Below, one piece after another: positions 26,280 through 35,727 of a DNA stretch of 64,000 nt. The stretch comes from an uncultured Lachnospira sp. GTDB lineage: Bacteria; Bacillota; Clostridia; Lachnospirales; Lachnospiraceae. The notes under the pieces are model-generated. The model made no database searches. It had not been told where the DNA came from and saw only the letters and a program-made list of their open reading frames with translations. Numbering within the stretch: the first letter of the stretch is position 1; the number at the start of each line of letters is the position of its first letter. The stretch spans positions 1 through 64,000 of the forward strand of contig CAKRLE010000008.1 of NCBI GenBank assembly GCA_934359185.1, in the 5' to 3' direction. The translations under genes were made by a program, and so were the position numbers.

Positions 26280-27380
26280 TCATCTGAATGATGTCGCATT
26301 ACCCAGCACTGATGTACTGTACATAAACAAAACATCCTGATTATTAAACTCTATAAATTTGTCAAGCATCTTTGCAGATATATATCGTGTATCAACAAGC
26401 GTTATCTTAGAATAACTTCTAAGAAGCAATGGCGCTATACTGCTCCCAAAAGAATCACGGAATATAATAAGTTCCTTGTCACCGCCTGAATCTGCATTAG
26501 TCAGCTCCAGTAAAGATTTAGATCCTGACAGATATACGCTGTATGCATCATTACTGTTAAGATATGTTTCATCGTAAATATCTATGTAAGATGATGTCTC
26601 ATAATCATATACGCTGCAGCCATCCATTCCATCCCATGTAAGACAAACAAGAGTATCCGCATGAACCGGGAGTGCCATCTGTCCATAATATACGCCATGA
26701 AACAATTCATTGCGATACATCTGCTTTAATTCTTTATCAGAATATCCTCCCATAACCTTTGATATATGGTCTGCTGCATTTACTATCTTCTCCTGCTTCC
26801 AGTGGATATCCGTTGCATAATAGCTGTCCTTATCCAGCTTATCCATAATATCTATATATGTTGCAAATCCCAGATCTTGCTGTATTGTTTTTATAAGTAT
26901 ATCATAATCAAAGCACAGATATCCATTATTACTTGCAATATAATAATTTTTATCCGGAATCACACATGTATATACATTAATATCTTTATCTGCTAAATAT
27001 ATATCGTAAATATCTTTTATATGATTAACCGCTCTATCCAAAGATTTTATATCAAGTGGATATTCTACTCTCGATATCTGGCCATCAGCCATAAAATATC
27101 CATTATTATCCATCTTACCAAGACCATACAGGCTCACACCTGCCTTAACAGTTCTCAATTCATCCCTGAAAATAAACTGATCCTGGCTATATTTATCAAA
27201 TTCTTCCATAAATGTACCATCTATAACAGACGCAGCATTAACCTGTGGAAACTGTGCAAGCTTCCTTCGCTCAGATGCTGAAACATCTTTATCCCCGCTT
27301 ATAAGCTTCCCTGCAACACATATAATCACAAATCCTGCGGCAAGACACACCGTCATAAAATTCTTTATTCTGTCAATCAT
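26280..27380 (-). CDS. DHHW-family protein (AlgJ/DltD-like partner of an O-acyltransferase)
   Basis: A 366-residue protein with an N-terminal membrane anchor (MTVCLAAGFVIICVAG) and an exterior SGNH-like esterase/transferase fold. The motif DIHWKQE (after YYAT) is the D-x-H-W element that names the family, and FRDSFGSSI is the serine block. Such proteins work with an MBOAT partner to move acetyl groups to extracellular polysaccharide. The MBOAT gene is immediately upstream, 13 nt away, which is strong context. Confidence 0.85.
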   Translation of the reverse strand: MIDRIKNFMTVCLAAGFVIICVAGKLISGDKDVSASERRKLAQFPQVNAASVIDGTFMEEFDKYSQDQFIFRDELRTVKAGVSLYGLGKMDNNGYFMADGQISRVEYPLDIKSLDRAVNHIKDIYDIYLADKDINVYTCVIPDKNYYIASNNGYLCFDYDILIKTIQQDLGFATYIDIMDKLDKDSYYATDIHWKQEKIVNAADHISKVMGGYSDKELKQMYRNELFHGVYYGQMALPVHADTLVCLTWDGMDGCSVYDYETSSYIDIYDETYLNSNDAYSVYLSGSKSLLELTNADSGGDKELIIFRDSFGSSIAPLLLRSYSKITLVDTRYISAKMLDKFIEFNNQDVLFMYSTSVLGNATSFR

Positions 27381-27392
27381 ACCCCATACCTC

Positions 27393-28778
27393 TTAGAATC
27401 TGAAATATAAAAACGGATTAAATGAACCATCTACAAGATAAGCTGTTGATATAACAAGCAGTATTATCACATACAATGGCTGTAAAACAACTGCTGCCCT
27501 TCTGTCTAACTTTGATACCAGCTTATATGGCAGAGGAGTTGAACCTATTGCAGCTATGATAAGAAGTATTATATAACTTCTTAGATAATACACCGCTTCG
27601 TGCGACACAGCTGGAATCCCAGTAAATCCAAGCATTGCCGCAATATCATAACCAACCATTGTCAGGTTAGATGAATTAAATATAACCGAGCCCACTATGA
27701 CAACAAGCATTACATACACATGACTTAACACATGTGACTTATCAAGATATTTCTTCAGGGCAAACTTTTCAACAATAAGCATACATGCAAAAAGCAGCCC
27801 CCACACAACAAAATTCCACTGTGCCCCATGCCACAAACCTGTAGCCATCCACACAATCAGGATATTAAAAAGCCACCTTTTCCTGCCAACACGATTACCG
27901 CCAAGCGGTATATACAGATAATTCCTGAACCATAGTCCTAAAGATATATGCCATCTTCTCCAGAACTCCGTAATACTGCCTGCAATATATGGATAATTAA
28001 AATTTCTGCATAACTCAAATCCGAACAGTCTTCCCAATCCAACAGCCATATCACTATATCCCGAGAAATCAAAATACATCTGTAAGGTAAATGCTACAGC
28101 ATATATCCAGTAAAATAACACAGAATTATCCGCTGCCTGCGTAAAATGTGCCACAAGTTCCCCTAACTGGTTTGCAATTATCACTTTCTTGGCCAGTCCT
28201 GTCACAAATAATGTAACACCAGATGCTGCTTTATCAAGTGTAATATCGCGGTTATGCAGCTGCGCTTCTATATCAGAATATTTCACTATGGGACCTGCAA
28301 TAAGTTGTGGAAACATTGCTATATACAGCGCAAGGTCAATTATATTCTTCTGTGCCCTGCATTCACCCCTGTATACATCAATAACATAACTAATCATCTG
28401 AAATGTAAAAAAGCTTATTCCTATTGGAAGAATAAGCTTTAATTCCCTGATATGCAGTCCTGTCACAGCATTAAAATTAACTATAAAAAAATCAGCATAT
28501 TTAAACACAGCTAATATAGTCAGGCTTATGATGACAGAACTGCACATATATAACTTTGACTTAATGCTGCCCTCAGTTTTTTCAACTGCAAGCCCACATA
28601 TGAATCCCTGTAATATAGACACAATTATAAGCGCCAGGCTTATCCATCCTCCCCAGCCACAGAATATGAGGCTGAATATAAGGAGCACAGCATTTCTGGC
28701 GCATTTCGGAGTTACATAATATGCCACAATAACAAGTGGTAAAAAATAAAACAAGAATGGAATGCTTGAAAATACCAT
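27393..28778 (-). CDS. MBOAT-family O-acyltransferase (AlgI-like)
   Basis: A 461-residue polytopic membrane protein. It has the MBOAT signature FWRRWHISLGLWFRNYLYIP and the catalytic-histidine block ATGLWHGAQWNFVVWG. It would take acetyl from a cytoplasmic donor and pass it across the membrane to the DHHW partner for transfer to a glycan. The ribosome site GGAGGG supports the start. It forms an operon with the DHHW gene, the SurA-N-like gene and probably the lipoprotein gene. Confidence 0.92.
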   Translation of the reverse strand: MVFSSIPFLFYFLPLVIVAYYVTPKCARNAVLLIFSLIFCGWGGWISLALIIVSILQGFICGLAVEKTEGSIKSKLYMCSSVIISLTILAVFKYADFFIVNFNAVTGLHIRELKLILPIGISFFTFQMISYVIDVYRGECRAQKNIIDLALYIAMFPQLIAGPIVKYSDIEAQLHNRDITLDKAASGVTLFVTGLAKKVIIANQLGELVAHFTQAADNSVLFYWIYAVAFTLQMYFDFSGYSDMAVGLGRLFGFELCRNFNYPYIAGSITEFWRRWHISLGLWFRNYLYIPLGGNRVGRKRWLFNILIVWMATGLWHGAQWNFVVWGLLFACMLIVEKFALKKYLDKSHVLSHVYVMLVVIVGSVIFNSSNLTMVGYDIAAMLGFTGIPAVSHEAVYYLRSYIILLIIAAIGSTPLPYKLVSKLDRRAAVVLQPLYVIILLVISTAYLVDGSFNPFLYFRF

Positions 28779-28801
28779 TACGCCCTCCGAATCATAAATA
28801 T

Positions 28802-29374
28802 TTATTCTATAGGTGTCTCACTTATAACTTTTGCCTGTGAGTAAACTCCTGTAACTTTAGTTTTAAAAGTATCAACGAACTCATCAAGTCCATAAAATGC
28901 TACCACATAATCATCAACAGACATAACTACAAGCTTATCAGGGAATCCACACATCCATCTTTTTCCCATCACATTAGTTTTGATATCAGCAGCTACAGCA
29001 CTGACATCACCAGCTGATTTCACATGATAAACACCACATGTAAACGAATTAGCGTTAAGCATATGCATAAGAGACGCTGCATTATCTATCTTAGAGATAT
29101 CTGCTGCCGGAAAGCCTAATAAATCATCCATTCCTTCTGCATCACTAATATCATATTTACCTGGCGCATCCATTTTGCTATTAGCCTCTGATAAATCTCC
29201 ACCTGCCGCAGGAAATTTATCTGAATCTGAATAACCTTCCCATACTTTGTTAAGTAATCCTAAAGAATCTGATATAGCCGAACTGCCATTACCACTCTCT
29301 GTCTTACCACCTCCACATGCCAATAAAGACACCGCTAAAACTGTTGTTAATAATACTGTCAATAATCTCTTCAT
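28802..29374 (-). CDS. Lipoprotein, DUF4358-like
   Basis: A 190-residue lipoprotein with signal peptide MKRLLTVLLTTVLAVSLLAC; the lipobox cysteine is C20. A Gly/Ser-rich spacer is followed by a globular part with VYHVKSAGDVSAVAADIK and KLVVMSVDDYVVAFYG. That spacing resembles DUF4358 proteins, which often accompany MBOAT/DHHW genes in Clostridia, so the assignment is tentative. Function unknown; location next to the O-acetylation genes suggests a surface role. Confidence 0.7.
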   Translation of the reverse strand: MKRLLTVLLTTVLAVSLLACGGGKTESGNGSSAISDSLGLLNKVWEGYSDSDKFPAAGGDLSEANSKMDAPGKYDISDAEGMDDLLGFPAADISKIDNAASLMHMLNANSFTCGVYHVKSAGDVSAVAADIKTNVMGKRWMCGFPDKLVVMSVDDYVVAFYGLDEFVDTFKTKVTGVYSQAKVISETPIE

Positions 29375-29419
29375 TACATCATCTCCTTACATAAATTATT
29401 GTGAAATATTAAATATACC

Positions 29420-30781
29420 CTAAAGCTTCCTGTAAACTGTTACTATCATAGTCATAAAACTTGCAAGACCACCTATACAGTTAGATACAGGTTCAGCCAG
29501 GAATACTCCCATAACACCTAACGCTCCTATATTAGGCAGAAGTATTGTAAGCGGAACAACTATTATGACTTTCCTGAATAACGAGAAAAATATCGCCTGC
29601 CGGGCTCTTCCTAGTGCCACAAATGTTGACTGTCCACAGAACTGTAGTGTCATCATGATAAATCCTGAAAAGTATACTATAAATGGCATTCTTCCTGTCT
29701 CAAGCATGCTTGCATCTGAACTGAATATACGTATAAAGAATGTCGGAAATGCAAGCACCAGCACCCAGAAAGTAAATGTATACAAAAGTGCAACCAGCGC
29801 TGAAAATCGTATTCCTTTCTTAACCCTGTCCATCTTGCCAGCACCATAATTATATCCAAGTACCGGCTGTGAGCCGCTTGTAATTCCATTGATTGGAAGA
29901 CTTATCATCTCCCTTACAGAATTAATTATTGTCATAATTCCTATATAGATATCTCCGCCATGAACTGACAATGTTGCATTACATACAGCCTGAACTACAC
30001 AGTTAGTTGCTGCCATAATAAATCCTGACATGCCTAATGTGACAATCTCTTTTAACAGTTTAAAATCAAGCCTTAACATATCTTTAATTGTAATATGTAT
30101 AATCACATTCCTGCCAAATAAAAAGCTGGTCACAAAACAGGCTGAACAAAACTGTGAGATTACAGTTGCAACCGCTGCACCTTTCACACCAAATCCAAGT
30201 ACAAATATAAATATCGGGTCAAGAACAATATTAACCGCCGCACCAAGCATTGTTGAAAACATACCAATCTTAGGAAATCCCTGAAGATTAATAAATCCAT
30301 TCATTCCAGTGCCAACCATCATAAACACTGTTCCTATAAGATAAATTGATATATAACTGCTGGCATATCCATATGTTACATCACTGGCTCCAAGAAGATA
30401 TAAAGCCGGCTTCTTGACTATATACAGAAAGCACATAATCGCCAGGCCAACTAATATCTGCATTGTAAATGTCTGTGCCTCTATATCTTTTGCCTTCTTA
30501 TTATCACCATGCCCTCTTGCAATAGCACAAAGAGGTGCACCACCAGTTGCAAACAGATTCGTAAATGCTGCTACAAGTGTTATCAGTGGAAATGTAACCC
30601 CCACTCCTGTAAGAGCCACACCTGCCGCATCATCCGGCATATGCCCTATATACATTCTGTCCACGACATTATATATAACCTGCACAAGCTGTGCCAGTGT
30701 AAGCGGTACAGCCTGTGACATGATAAGTGAACTTATCTTTCCCTCACCAAAGTTTCCCTGTGATTTAATTGTGTGTGTCAT
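29420..30781 (-). CDS. MATE-family efflux transporter
   Basis: A 453-residue carrier with twelve membrane segments in two halves. Conserved MATE elements include MSQAVPLTLAQLVQVIYNVV near the N-terminus and SLPINGITSGSQPVLGYNYG in the second half. These proteins export cationic compounds by sodium or proton antiport. Placement within a surface-polymer block is common but its cargo is unknown; a flippase role is possible but not supported by any motif. Confidence 0.92.
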   Translation of the reverse strand: MTHTIKSQGNFGEGKISSLIMSQAVPLTLAQLVQVIYNVVDRMYIGHMPDDAAGVALTGVGVTFPLITLVAAFTNLFATGGAPLCAIARGHGDNKKAKDIEAQTFTMQILVGLAIMCFLYIVKKPALYLLGASDVTYGYASSYISIYLIGTVFMMVGTGMNGFINLQGFPKIGMFSTMLGAAVNIVLDPIFIFVLGFGVKGAAVATVISQFCSACFVTSFLFGRNVIIHITIKDMLRLDFKLLKEIVTLGMSGFIMAATNCVVQAVCNATLSVHGGDIYIGIMTIINSVREMISLPINGITSGSQPVLGYNYGAGKMDRVKKGIRFSALVALLYTFTFWVLVLAFPTFFIRIFSSDASMLETGRMPFIVYFSGFIMMTLQFCGQSTFVALGRARQAIFFSLFRKVIIVVPLTILLPNIGALGVMGVFLAEPVSNCIGGLASFMTMIVTVYRKL

Positions 30782-30800
30782 TATACTGCCTTCCCAACAA

Positions 30801-33176
30801 CTATTTTTTTATTCTGGAAATAATAGCCTTCTTCAATTTAGTTGAGCTTGTACTCTGGGTATAAGGAAAGAATACCATTGTTGACCCATTCTTTTCAAGC
30901 CATTCTTTTTCTGCAAGCCATGCCGGGTCATGTTCATAATCACTTCCAGAAAACTGGACATCAAAATGATATATCTTATACATATCTTTAGTACCACAGA
31001 AATCAAGCGGCAATTTCACTGCTTCATCAACATATTTACATGAGCGTACCATCTCAATTCGTTCATCAAATGGAACAAATGGTTCCGCCTGCTTATTAAG
31101 ACGCACTCCCTCATCAGACACAACGCCCACGATTAAGTATTTACACTGCTCCTTGGCACGTTTAAACATATTAAGATGTCCTATATGGAACAAATCAAAC
31201 ACACCTGCAATATATCCTACATTGTATGGCTTATCATCAGCTTTTGCAGTATTATCATCCATACCAGCAGCCTGCTTCTGACTGTTATTCCCAGCAGCCA
31301 CAAGCTTGTCAGCCACCTTCTGTCGTCTCTTATTAGGATAGTCATTGCCTGGGTCATATATATGATAATCCTCTATTCCCATAGATTTGAGCTGGCTGAC
31401 AACGCCACTGTATCCTTTGATGCATATTATTATGTGTCTTTCTTTTTCTGGAATATCATACAAAATATCTGGTGAATTGATAGGAACGCCATTCATCAGT
31501 GTCCCCCATTTACTGCTGTTATTGTCAATTATTGAATAAATCGGACAATCATTCCCAAATTGAAAAAGGAATCTTTCTGTAAACCTTCCCGAACCAAATA
31601 ATATCAGCTTCTTCTCTTTTCCTGCTTCTTCAATATTAAAGCCATCAAATATATCTATAAATATTCTCTGATATTCCTTTGTGCTATAATTAACTTTTTC
31701 ACGGTTAGTATATAATATTCTCCCATCCGTTCGTTTTTTTTCATAATATGGTCTTAATTCTTTCTGATTTCTTAAAACCTCTGTAAATCTGGAAGACATA
31801 CGAATCCACATATCACTGCACTCATTAAGCCCATATCTTTCAAACAACTTTTCTTTTGGAATAATTCTTTCAAATTCCTTGTCCGTTCCATCATATATTA
31901 TTGTTATAGCACGATACATCACCGCCTTCGCCGGACAATTCTCCCAATAGAATTCCTGGTCATAATATATATATCTGTCTTTAGGATTCTTCTGACCCTT
32001 ATCATAGAAACAGTTAAGAGGCATCATATCAATATATCCTTTTGAAAGAATCGGTCCTAAATCTCTTCCATCAGCACTATTCTTATCTTTATCTGAAATA
32101 ACATCTGTATGCTCTGATGAATTAAGTATAAGTTCATACATCACATCCATAGCCGCAAGGTATTCATCTAAATCTCTCTTGGCAATCTCTTTCAATTCAT
32201 TCATTGCAATAGGAGCATCTACAAAAGGCATAACAAATACATCACCATCCACGTGTGATTCTACAACATTAATGCCTCTGCTTTTCAGATCGTCAAGATT
32301 ACCCTGCATAATATCAAGCTTCTCAATTCCTTCTGGATATACCGCTTTCTTGTATACATTCTTAACACCATCATGTTCACATATGCTTGTCACAAGCGCA
32401 TTGTCATTTCCCCTGTCAAGAGATATAGTTGCATGGAGTGTCTCATCATGTGTCCCATCAAGACTGCACTCTATTATGTAGGCATTAGCCATCTTATGAA
32501 ACATTCCATTCTTAATCAGATCAGTATACAGATACTGTTCTTCTAAAAATACGCTGTCAGGATAATTGTATAACGGAAAATATCTCATAGCCAGTTCTTC
32601 TACTGGTGTATACTCCTGTGCATATACAAGCTGCGCTTCCTCAAGAGATGGCATGACAGAATAGAATTTATCATTATGGAATCCGACTTCTGACAGCATA
32701 GCTTTAAGTTCTGCCATTGAATAACATCTGCCACCTATATCTTTCCTGTCTGCTGCCGTCAGTCTTCTATAATTCTCAATTCCGTCAAAATTATGATTAG
32801 TGTATGGATCTCTGTCACCACATATATACTTAATTGCATAGCGGTTCTCTGTACCGATCACAATTCTACCTGATGATTTTAACATCTTGTGGCATGCTTT
32901 CAGTAGCTCTACCGGCTTCTGGCATTTCTCAATAATATCTATACCAACTATGTAATCATACCTGTTTTTTTCCAGCTTTGCCTCTGCTAATTTAATACAT
33001 GAACATAGTGTGACTGTTCCCTTCTGCTGCAGAAGTTCTTTAACTGCGGCATCTTCTTTATCATTATACAGATATAAGATATTACAATCTGACTTAAAGT
33101 TATACCACACTAATGCGCCTTTGGAAAACTCTTTAACTAATTCATCACAGCTGACTGCTGTAGTATTCTCTGCCAT
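30801..33176 (-). CDS. Four-part protein: SAM methyltransferase, kinase-like region, Rossmann module, TagD-like cytidylyltransferase
   Basis: The 791 residues divide as follows. About 1-180 is a class I methyltransferase lacking a crisp glycine motif (YDYIVGIDIIEKCQKP and GRIVIGTENRYAIKY). About 240-500 is a region with a kinase-like YIDMMPLNCFYD...YYDQEF pattern. About 530-640 is the recurrent Rossmann module (LILFGSGRFTERF...IDNNSSKWG). About 660-791 is a glycerol-3-phosphate cytidylyltransferase-like domain with GVFDLFHIGHLNMF (HxGH) and STSSTKLKK. The last domain should make CDP-glycerol or a related CDP-alcohol for the transferase-like proteins at 23013 and 52645. Whether the methyltransferase is active is unclear. 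Confidence 0.82.
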   Translation of the reverse strand: MAENTTAVSCDELVKEFSKGALVWYNFKSDCNILYLYNDKEDAAVKELLQQKGTVTLCSCIKLAEAKLEKNRYDYIVGIDIIEKCQKPVELLKACHKMLKSSGRIVIGTENRYAIKYICGDRDPYTNHNFDGIENYRRLTAADRKDIGGRCYSMAELKAMLSEVGFHNDKFYSVMPSLEEAQLVYAQEYTPVEELAMRYFPLYNYPDSVFLEEQYLYTDLIKNGMFHKMANAYIIECSLDGTHDETLHATISLDRGNDNALVTSICEHDGVKNVYKKAVYPEGIEKLDIMQGNLDDLKSRGINVVESHVDGDVFVMPFVDAPIAMNELKEIAKRDLDEYLAAMDVMYELILNSSEHTDVISDKDKNSADGRDLGPILSKGYIDMMPLNCFYDKGQKNPKDRYIYYDQEFYWENCPAKAVMYRAITIIYDGTDKEFERIIPKEKLFERYGLNECSDMWIRMSSRFTEVLRNQKELRPYYEKKRTDGRILYTNREKVNYSTKEYQRIFIDIFDGFNIEEAGKEKKLILFGSGRFTERFLFQFGNDCPIYSIIDNNSSKWGTLMNGVPINSPDILYDIPEKERHIIICIKGYSGVVSQLKSMGIEDYHIYDPGNDYPNKRRQKVADKLVAAGNNSQKQAAGMDDNTAKADDKPYNVGYIAGVFDLFHIGHLNMFKRAKEQCKYLIVGVVSDEGVRLNKQAEPFVPFDERIEMVRSCKYVDEAVKLPLDFCGTKDMYKIYHFDVQFSGSDYEHDPAWLAEKEWLEKNGSTMVFFPYTQSTSSTKLKKAIISRIKK

Positions 33177-33220
33177 ATCATTCCTCCGAATTATTGGTAT
33201 CTGGCGCCTAACAAACCATC

Positions 33221-34267
33221 TTACTCACAATATAACACAGTCTCATTTATAAGATTAGTATAATGTCTCAACCACATTTTATAATCTGGATTAAGAGATA
33301 AAATATATTCTGGTATTTCAAATATGTCTTCTGGTTTATGATATACACAGATAGCTAATTTAGGCTTGTACTCACGGATTGTATCCGCACATCCTCTTAA
33401 AGCTGCTAACTCTGCTCCTTCTATATCCATCTTAATAAATGTTGGTTTTTCATGTGTCTTGAAGAAATCATCAAGTTTAATTACATCCACTGCAATATCG
33501 CCTTCATTGCTTATTTTGCTGCAGCTACTGTTAGAATTAAAATATAATTTTCCATTACTATCACACGCCCCATAATTGAATATCTCCCAGTTGCTATAAT
33601 GTCCCTGTTCAATTATATTTTTGCATTTAACGTATTGTTCTGGCTCTGGTTCAAATGAATATATCTTCTTATATCTCTCATTGCCATACTTAAAATACTG
33701 CATTGTTGACTGGCAATCGAAGCAGCCTACATCAACAATTACTTCATCATGGGAAAATTTAAACACATCATAATATTGCTTTGGATTTACTTCTCCATAT
33801 TTAGATATATACCTTCCAAAATTAATAATGTTTTTTATGCCCAGCTGTTTTAATTCTTTCTCTATCGCTGAACCATATAACATCGAGCTTACTACATATA
33901 CCGCATCAGGATATCTTTTCACAGCATCTGCACGCGACATATACGGAATATTCCACCACTCTGTATCACTGACTGTTCTGTCACATACACAAGTCCACTC
34001 TACATCTGTCATTGTAGCTTTGATACTTTTTCCATAATAACCTGCACCATCAATGACTACGTCACATTTGTTTTTATATTGCTCCAGTTGTCTTTTTAAC
34101 TCTTCAAATACATCTATTTTATCTTTGGTAATTGATGTTATATACTTGTAATCATATGTAAGAGTATTCAATACCTTGCAATCATATATTTCTCTTGATA
34201 AATCATCCTGCATACAGCCTCTTACTTTATTAGAGTTTTTAATTAAATTATTGTATATTTTCTCCAT
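33221..34267 (-). CDS. FkbM-family methyltransferase with N-terminal Rossmann module
   Basis: A 348-residue protein. Residues about 55-150 carry the small Rossmann module (CDVVIDGAGYYGKSI, then WTCVCDRT). Residues about 165-345 are an FkbM methyltransferase with DVGCFDCQSTMQYF, YSFEPEPEQY and IKMDIEGAELAALRG. FkbM enzymes O-methylate sugars or polyketides. The ribosome site AGGAG precedes the ATG. Its start overlaps the end of the upstream Gtf3-like gene by 20 nt. Confidence 0.88.
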   Translation of the reverse strand: MEKIYNNLIKNSNKVRGCMQDDLSREIYDCKVLNTLTYDYKYITSITKDKIDVFEELKRQLEQYKNKCDVVIDGAGYYGKSIKATMTDVEWTCVCDRTVSDTEWWNIPYMSRADAVKRYPDAVYVVSSMLYGSAIEKELKQLGIKNIINFGRYISKYGEVNPKQYYDVFKFSHDEVIVDVGCFDCQSTMQYFKYGNERYKKIYSFEPEPEQYVKCKNIIEQGHYSNWEIFNYGACDSNGKLYFNSNSSCSKISNEGDIAVDVIKLDDFFKTHEKPTFIKMDIEGAELAALRGCADTIREYKPKLAICVYHKPEDIFEIPEYILSLNPDYKMWLRHYTNLINETVLYCE

Positions 34268-35699
34268 CCCTAATCTCCTGTATCTTTTCTTCTGCCTTCT
34301 TTAATGCCATAGTCATATATTCACCATTGCGAAGTCGTTTACCAACCATTTCAGCATTTTTTTTCATTATTTGATAATCATTATCACTGATAGCTGCTAA
34401 TTTTTCAGGTAAATCATATAAAGACTTCACAGTAAATCCAACATTTTCTTTTAATACAAATTCAGCTTCTGCTGCTTCATCCCATATAACAACTGGAAGT
34501 CCTACAGCAAGATATAATGATAATTTGTGTGGATTGTTTATTTTCAGATATTCTCCAGTCAAGCCATTGCATGTATCCAACGAATTGCCATCCCATACCA
34601 GCCCATATCTGCCTTGTAGGTTTTTTATCAGCTCATCTGGGAGATATGCCCCAAAATAATTAACATTATCGTATTTGCTGTTATCACTATAATTTGCACC
34701 AAATAGATTAAACCTGACACCATTAAGCTGCTTAAGCTTATATATATATTCAGATTTACTAATATCAAGATTGCCAGCAATTATAATCCCATCATCAACT
34801 TTAATGTCTATTTGATTATTTATCAGATAATCAAATATTTTCAAGGAAATTATACGTTTAGCATCAAAGCCTTGAGCTATTAATGCCTCTTTCATCCTCA
34901 CATTATGTACAATCCATATGTCTGCACATGTTTTTATCATATTATACTGCTCTACATAATTATCATTTACATTCCTTCTTAATATTTCTATATCATGAAC
35001 TACAGCAATGACTTTGATGTTCTTTTCTTTTTTCTGTTTAATCAATTTATATATGCCGCCTGATATATCTGCAAGAGGAAGCTGAATAATTACTGTTGAA
35101 TTATTAGTTATTTGGTTACAGACTTTGTTCCATTCTGATTTTGTCTGTTCTTTTCCATTTTTTACAGTCCCCCTGACAACTGATAATACTTTATATCCAT
35201 TATGTAGAGCTATTGATGCGACATCAGATGGTGCCTTATGCCCTGCATTAAAATCCTGTAATCTAAATTCTGTAATCTGGAATTTTCCAATTGAATTAAT
35301 TACATCATTACCATACTCCTCATTAATCTGACAATATATGCAATACGGAAGATTCTGCAGTTCCACATATTGTGATAATTCTTTTTCCACCTCCTGATAA
35401 TCAAAACACGTTATCAAAAGTACTGATTCACTATCTACACTTGATGCAAATACATCAGCTGATATAATAGGAATTTTAATTCCTGAACAGCTTGATATAA
35501 ATGTTTCATGTTGTAAATTCTTATCAATAACTGCCGATACATTTATATCTGGATATGTACACAAAAAATCTTTAAATACTTTTCCCGCACCATAACAATA
35601 TACCTGTTTATTTCTTATAGATTCAATACAATTTCTCTCAATTTTTTTCATATATTGTTTATACTCCTGTATTTTAATATTTACATTTGTGTAATTCAT
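34248..35699 (-). CDS. Gtf3-like glycosyltransferase with N-terminal Rossmann module
   Basis: A 483-residue protein. Residues about 28-115 hold the Rossmann module (VYCYGAGKVFKDFL, then AVIDKN). The rest, from about 155, resembles the GT-B Gtf3/galactofuranosyltransferase group, with VIIQLPLADISGG, VVHDIEILRR, the acceptor block YGLVWDGNSLDTCNG and NPHKLSLYLAVGLPVVIWDE. Gtf3 adds the second sugar in glycosylation of serine-rich adhesins in streptococci; the acceptor here is not known. The ATG at 35699 lacks an obvious ribosome site; a downstream ATG at 35651 has AGGAG 12 nt away. Confidence 0.82.
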   Translation of the reverse strand: MNYTNVNIKIQEYKQYMKKIERNCIESIRNKQVYCYGAGKVFKDFLCTYPDINVSAVIDKNLQHETFISSCSGIKIPIISADVFASSVDSESVLLITCFDYQEVEKELSQYVELQNLPYCIYCQINEEYGNDVINSIGKFQITEFRLQDFNAGHKAPSDVASIALHNGYKVLSVVRGTVKNGKEQTKSEWNKVCNQITNNSTVIIQLPLADISGGIYKLIKQKKEKNIKVIAVVHDIEILRRNVNDNYVEQYNMIKTCADIWIVHNVRMKEALIAQGFDAKRIISLKIFDYLINNQIDIKVDDGIIIAGNLDISKSEYIYKLKQLNGVRFNLFGANYSDNSKYDNVNYFGAYLPDELIKNLQGRYGLVWDGNSLDTCNGLTGEYLKINNPHKLSLYLAVGLPVVIWDEAAEAEFVLKENVGFTVKSLYDLPEKLAAISDNDYQIMKKNAEMVGKRLRNGEYMTMALKKAEEKIQEIRDGENIQ

Positions 35700-35727
35700 A
35701 ACAGACTTAATAATTATACTATTGAGG

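Noticed and set aside
26243..26335. Longer N-terminus for the SurA-N-like protein
   Set aside because: The added 31 residues lie over the DHHW gene, lack a ribosome site, and GGAGGG is correctly spaced for the ATG at 26242.
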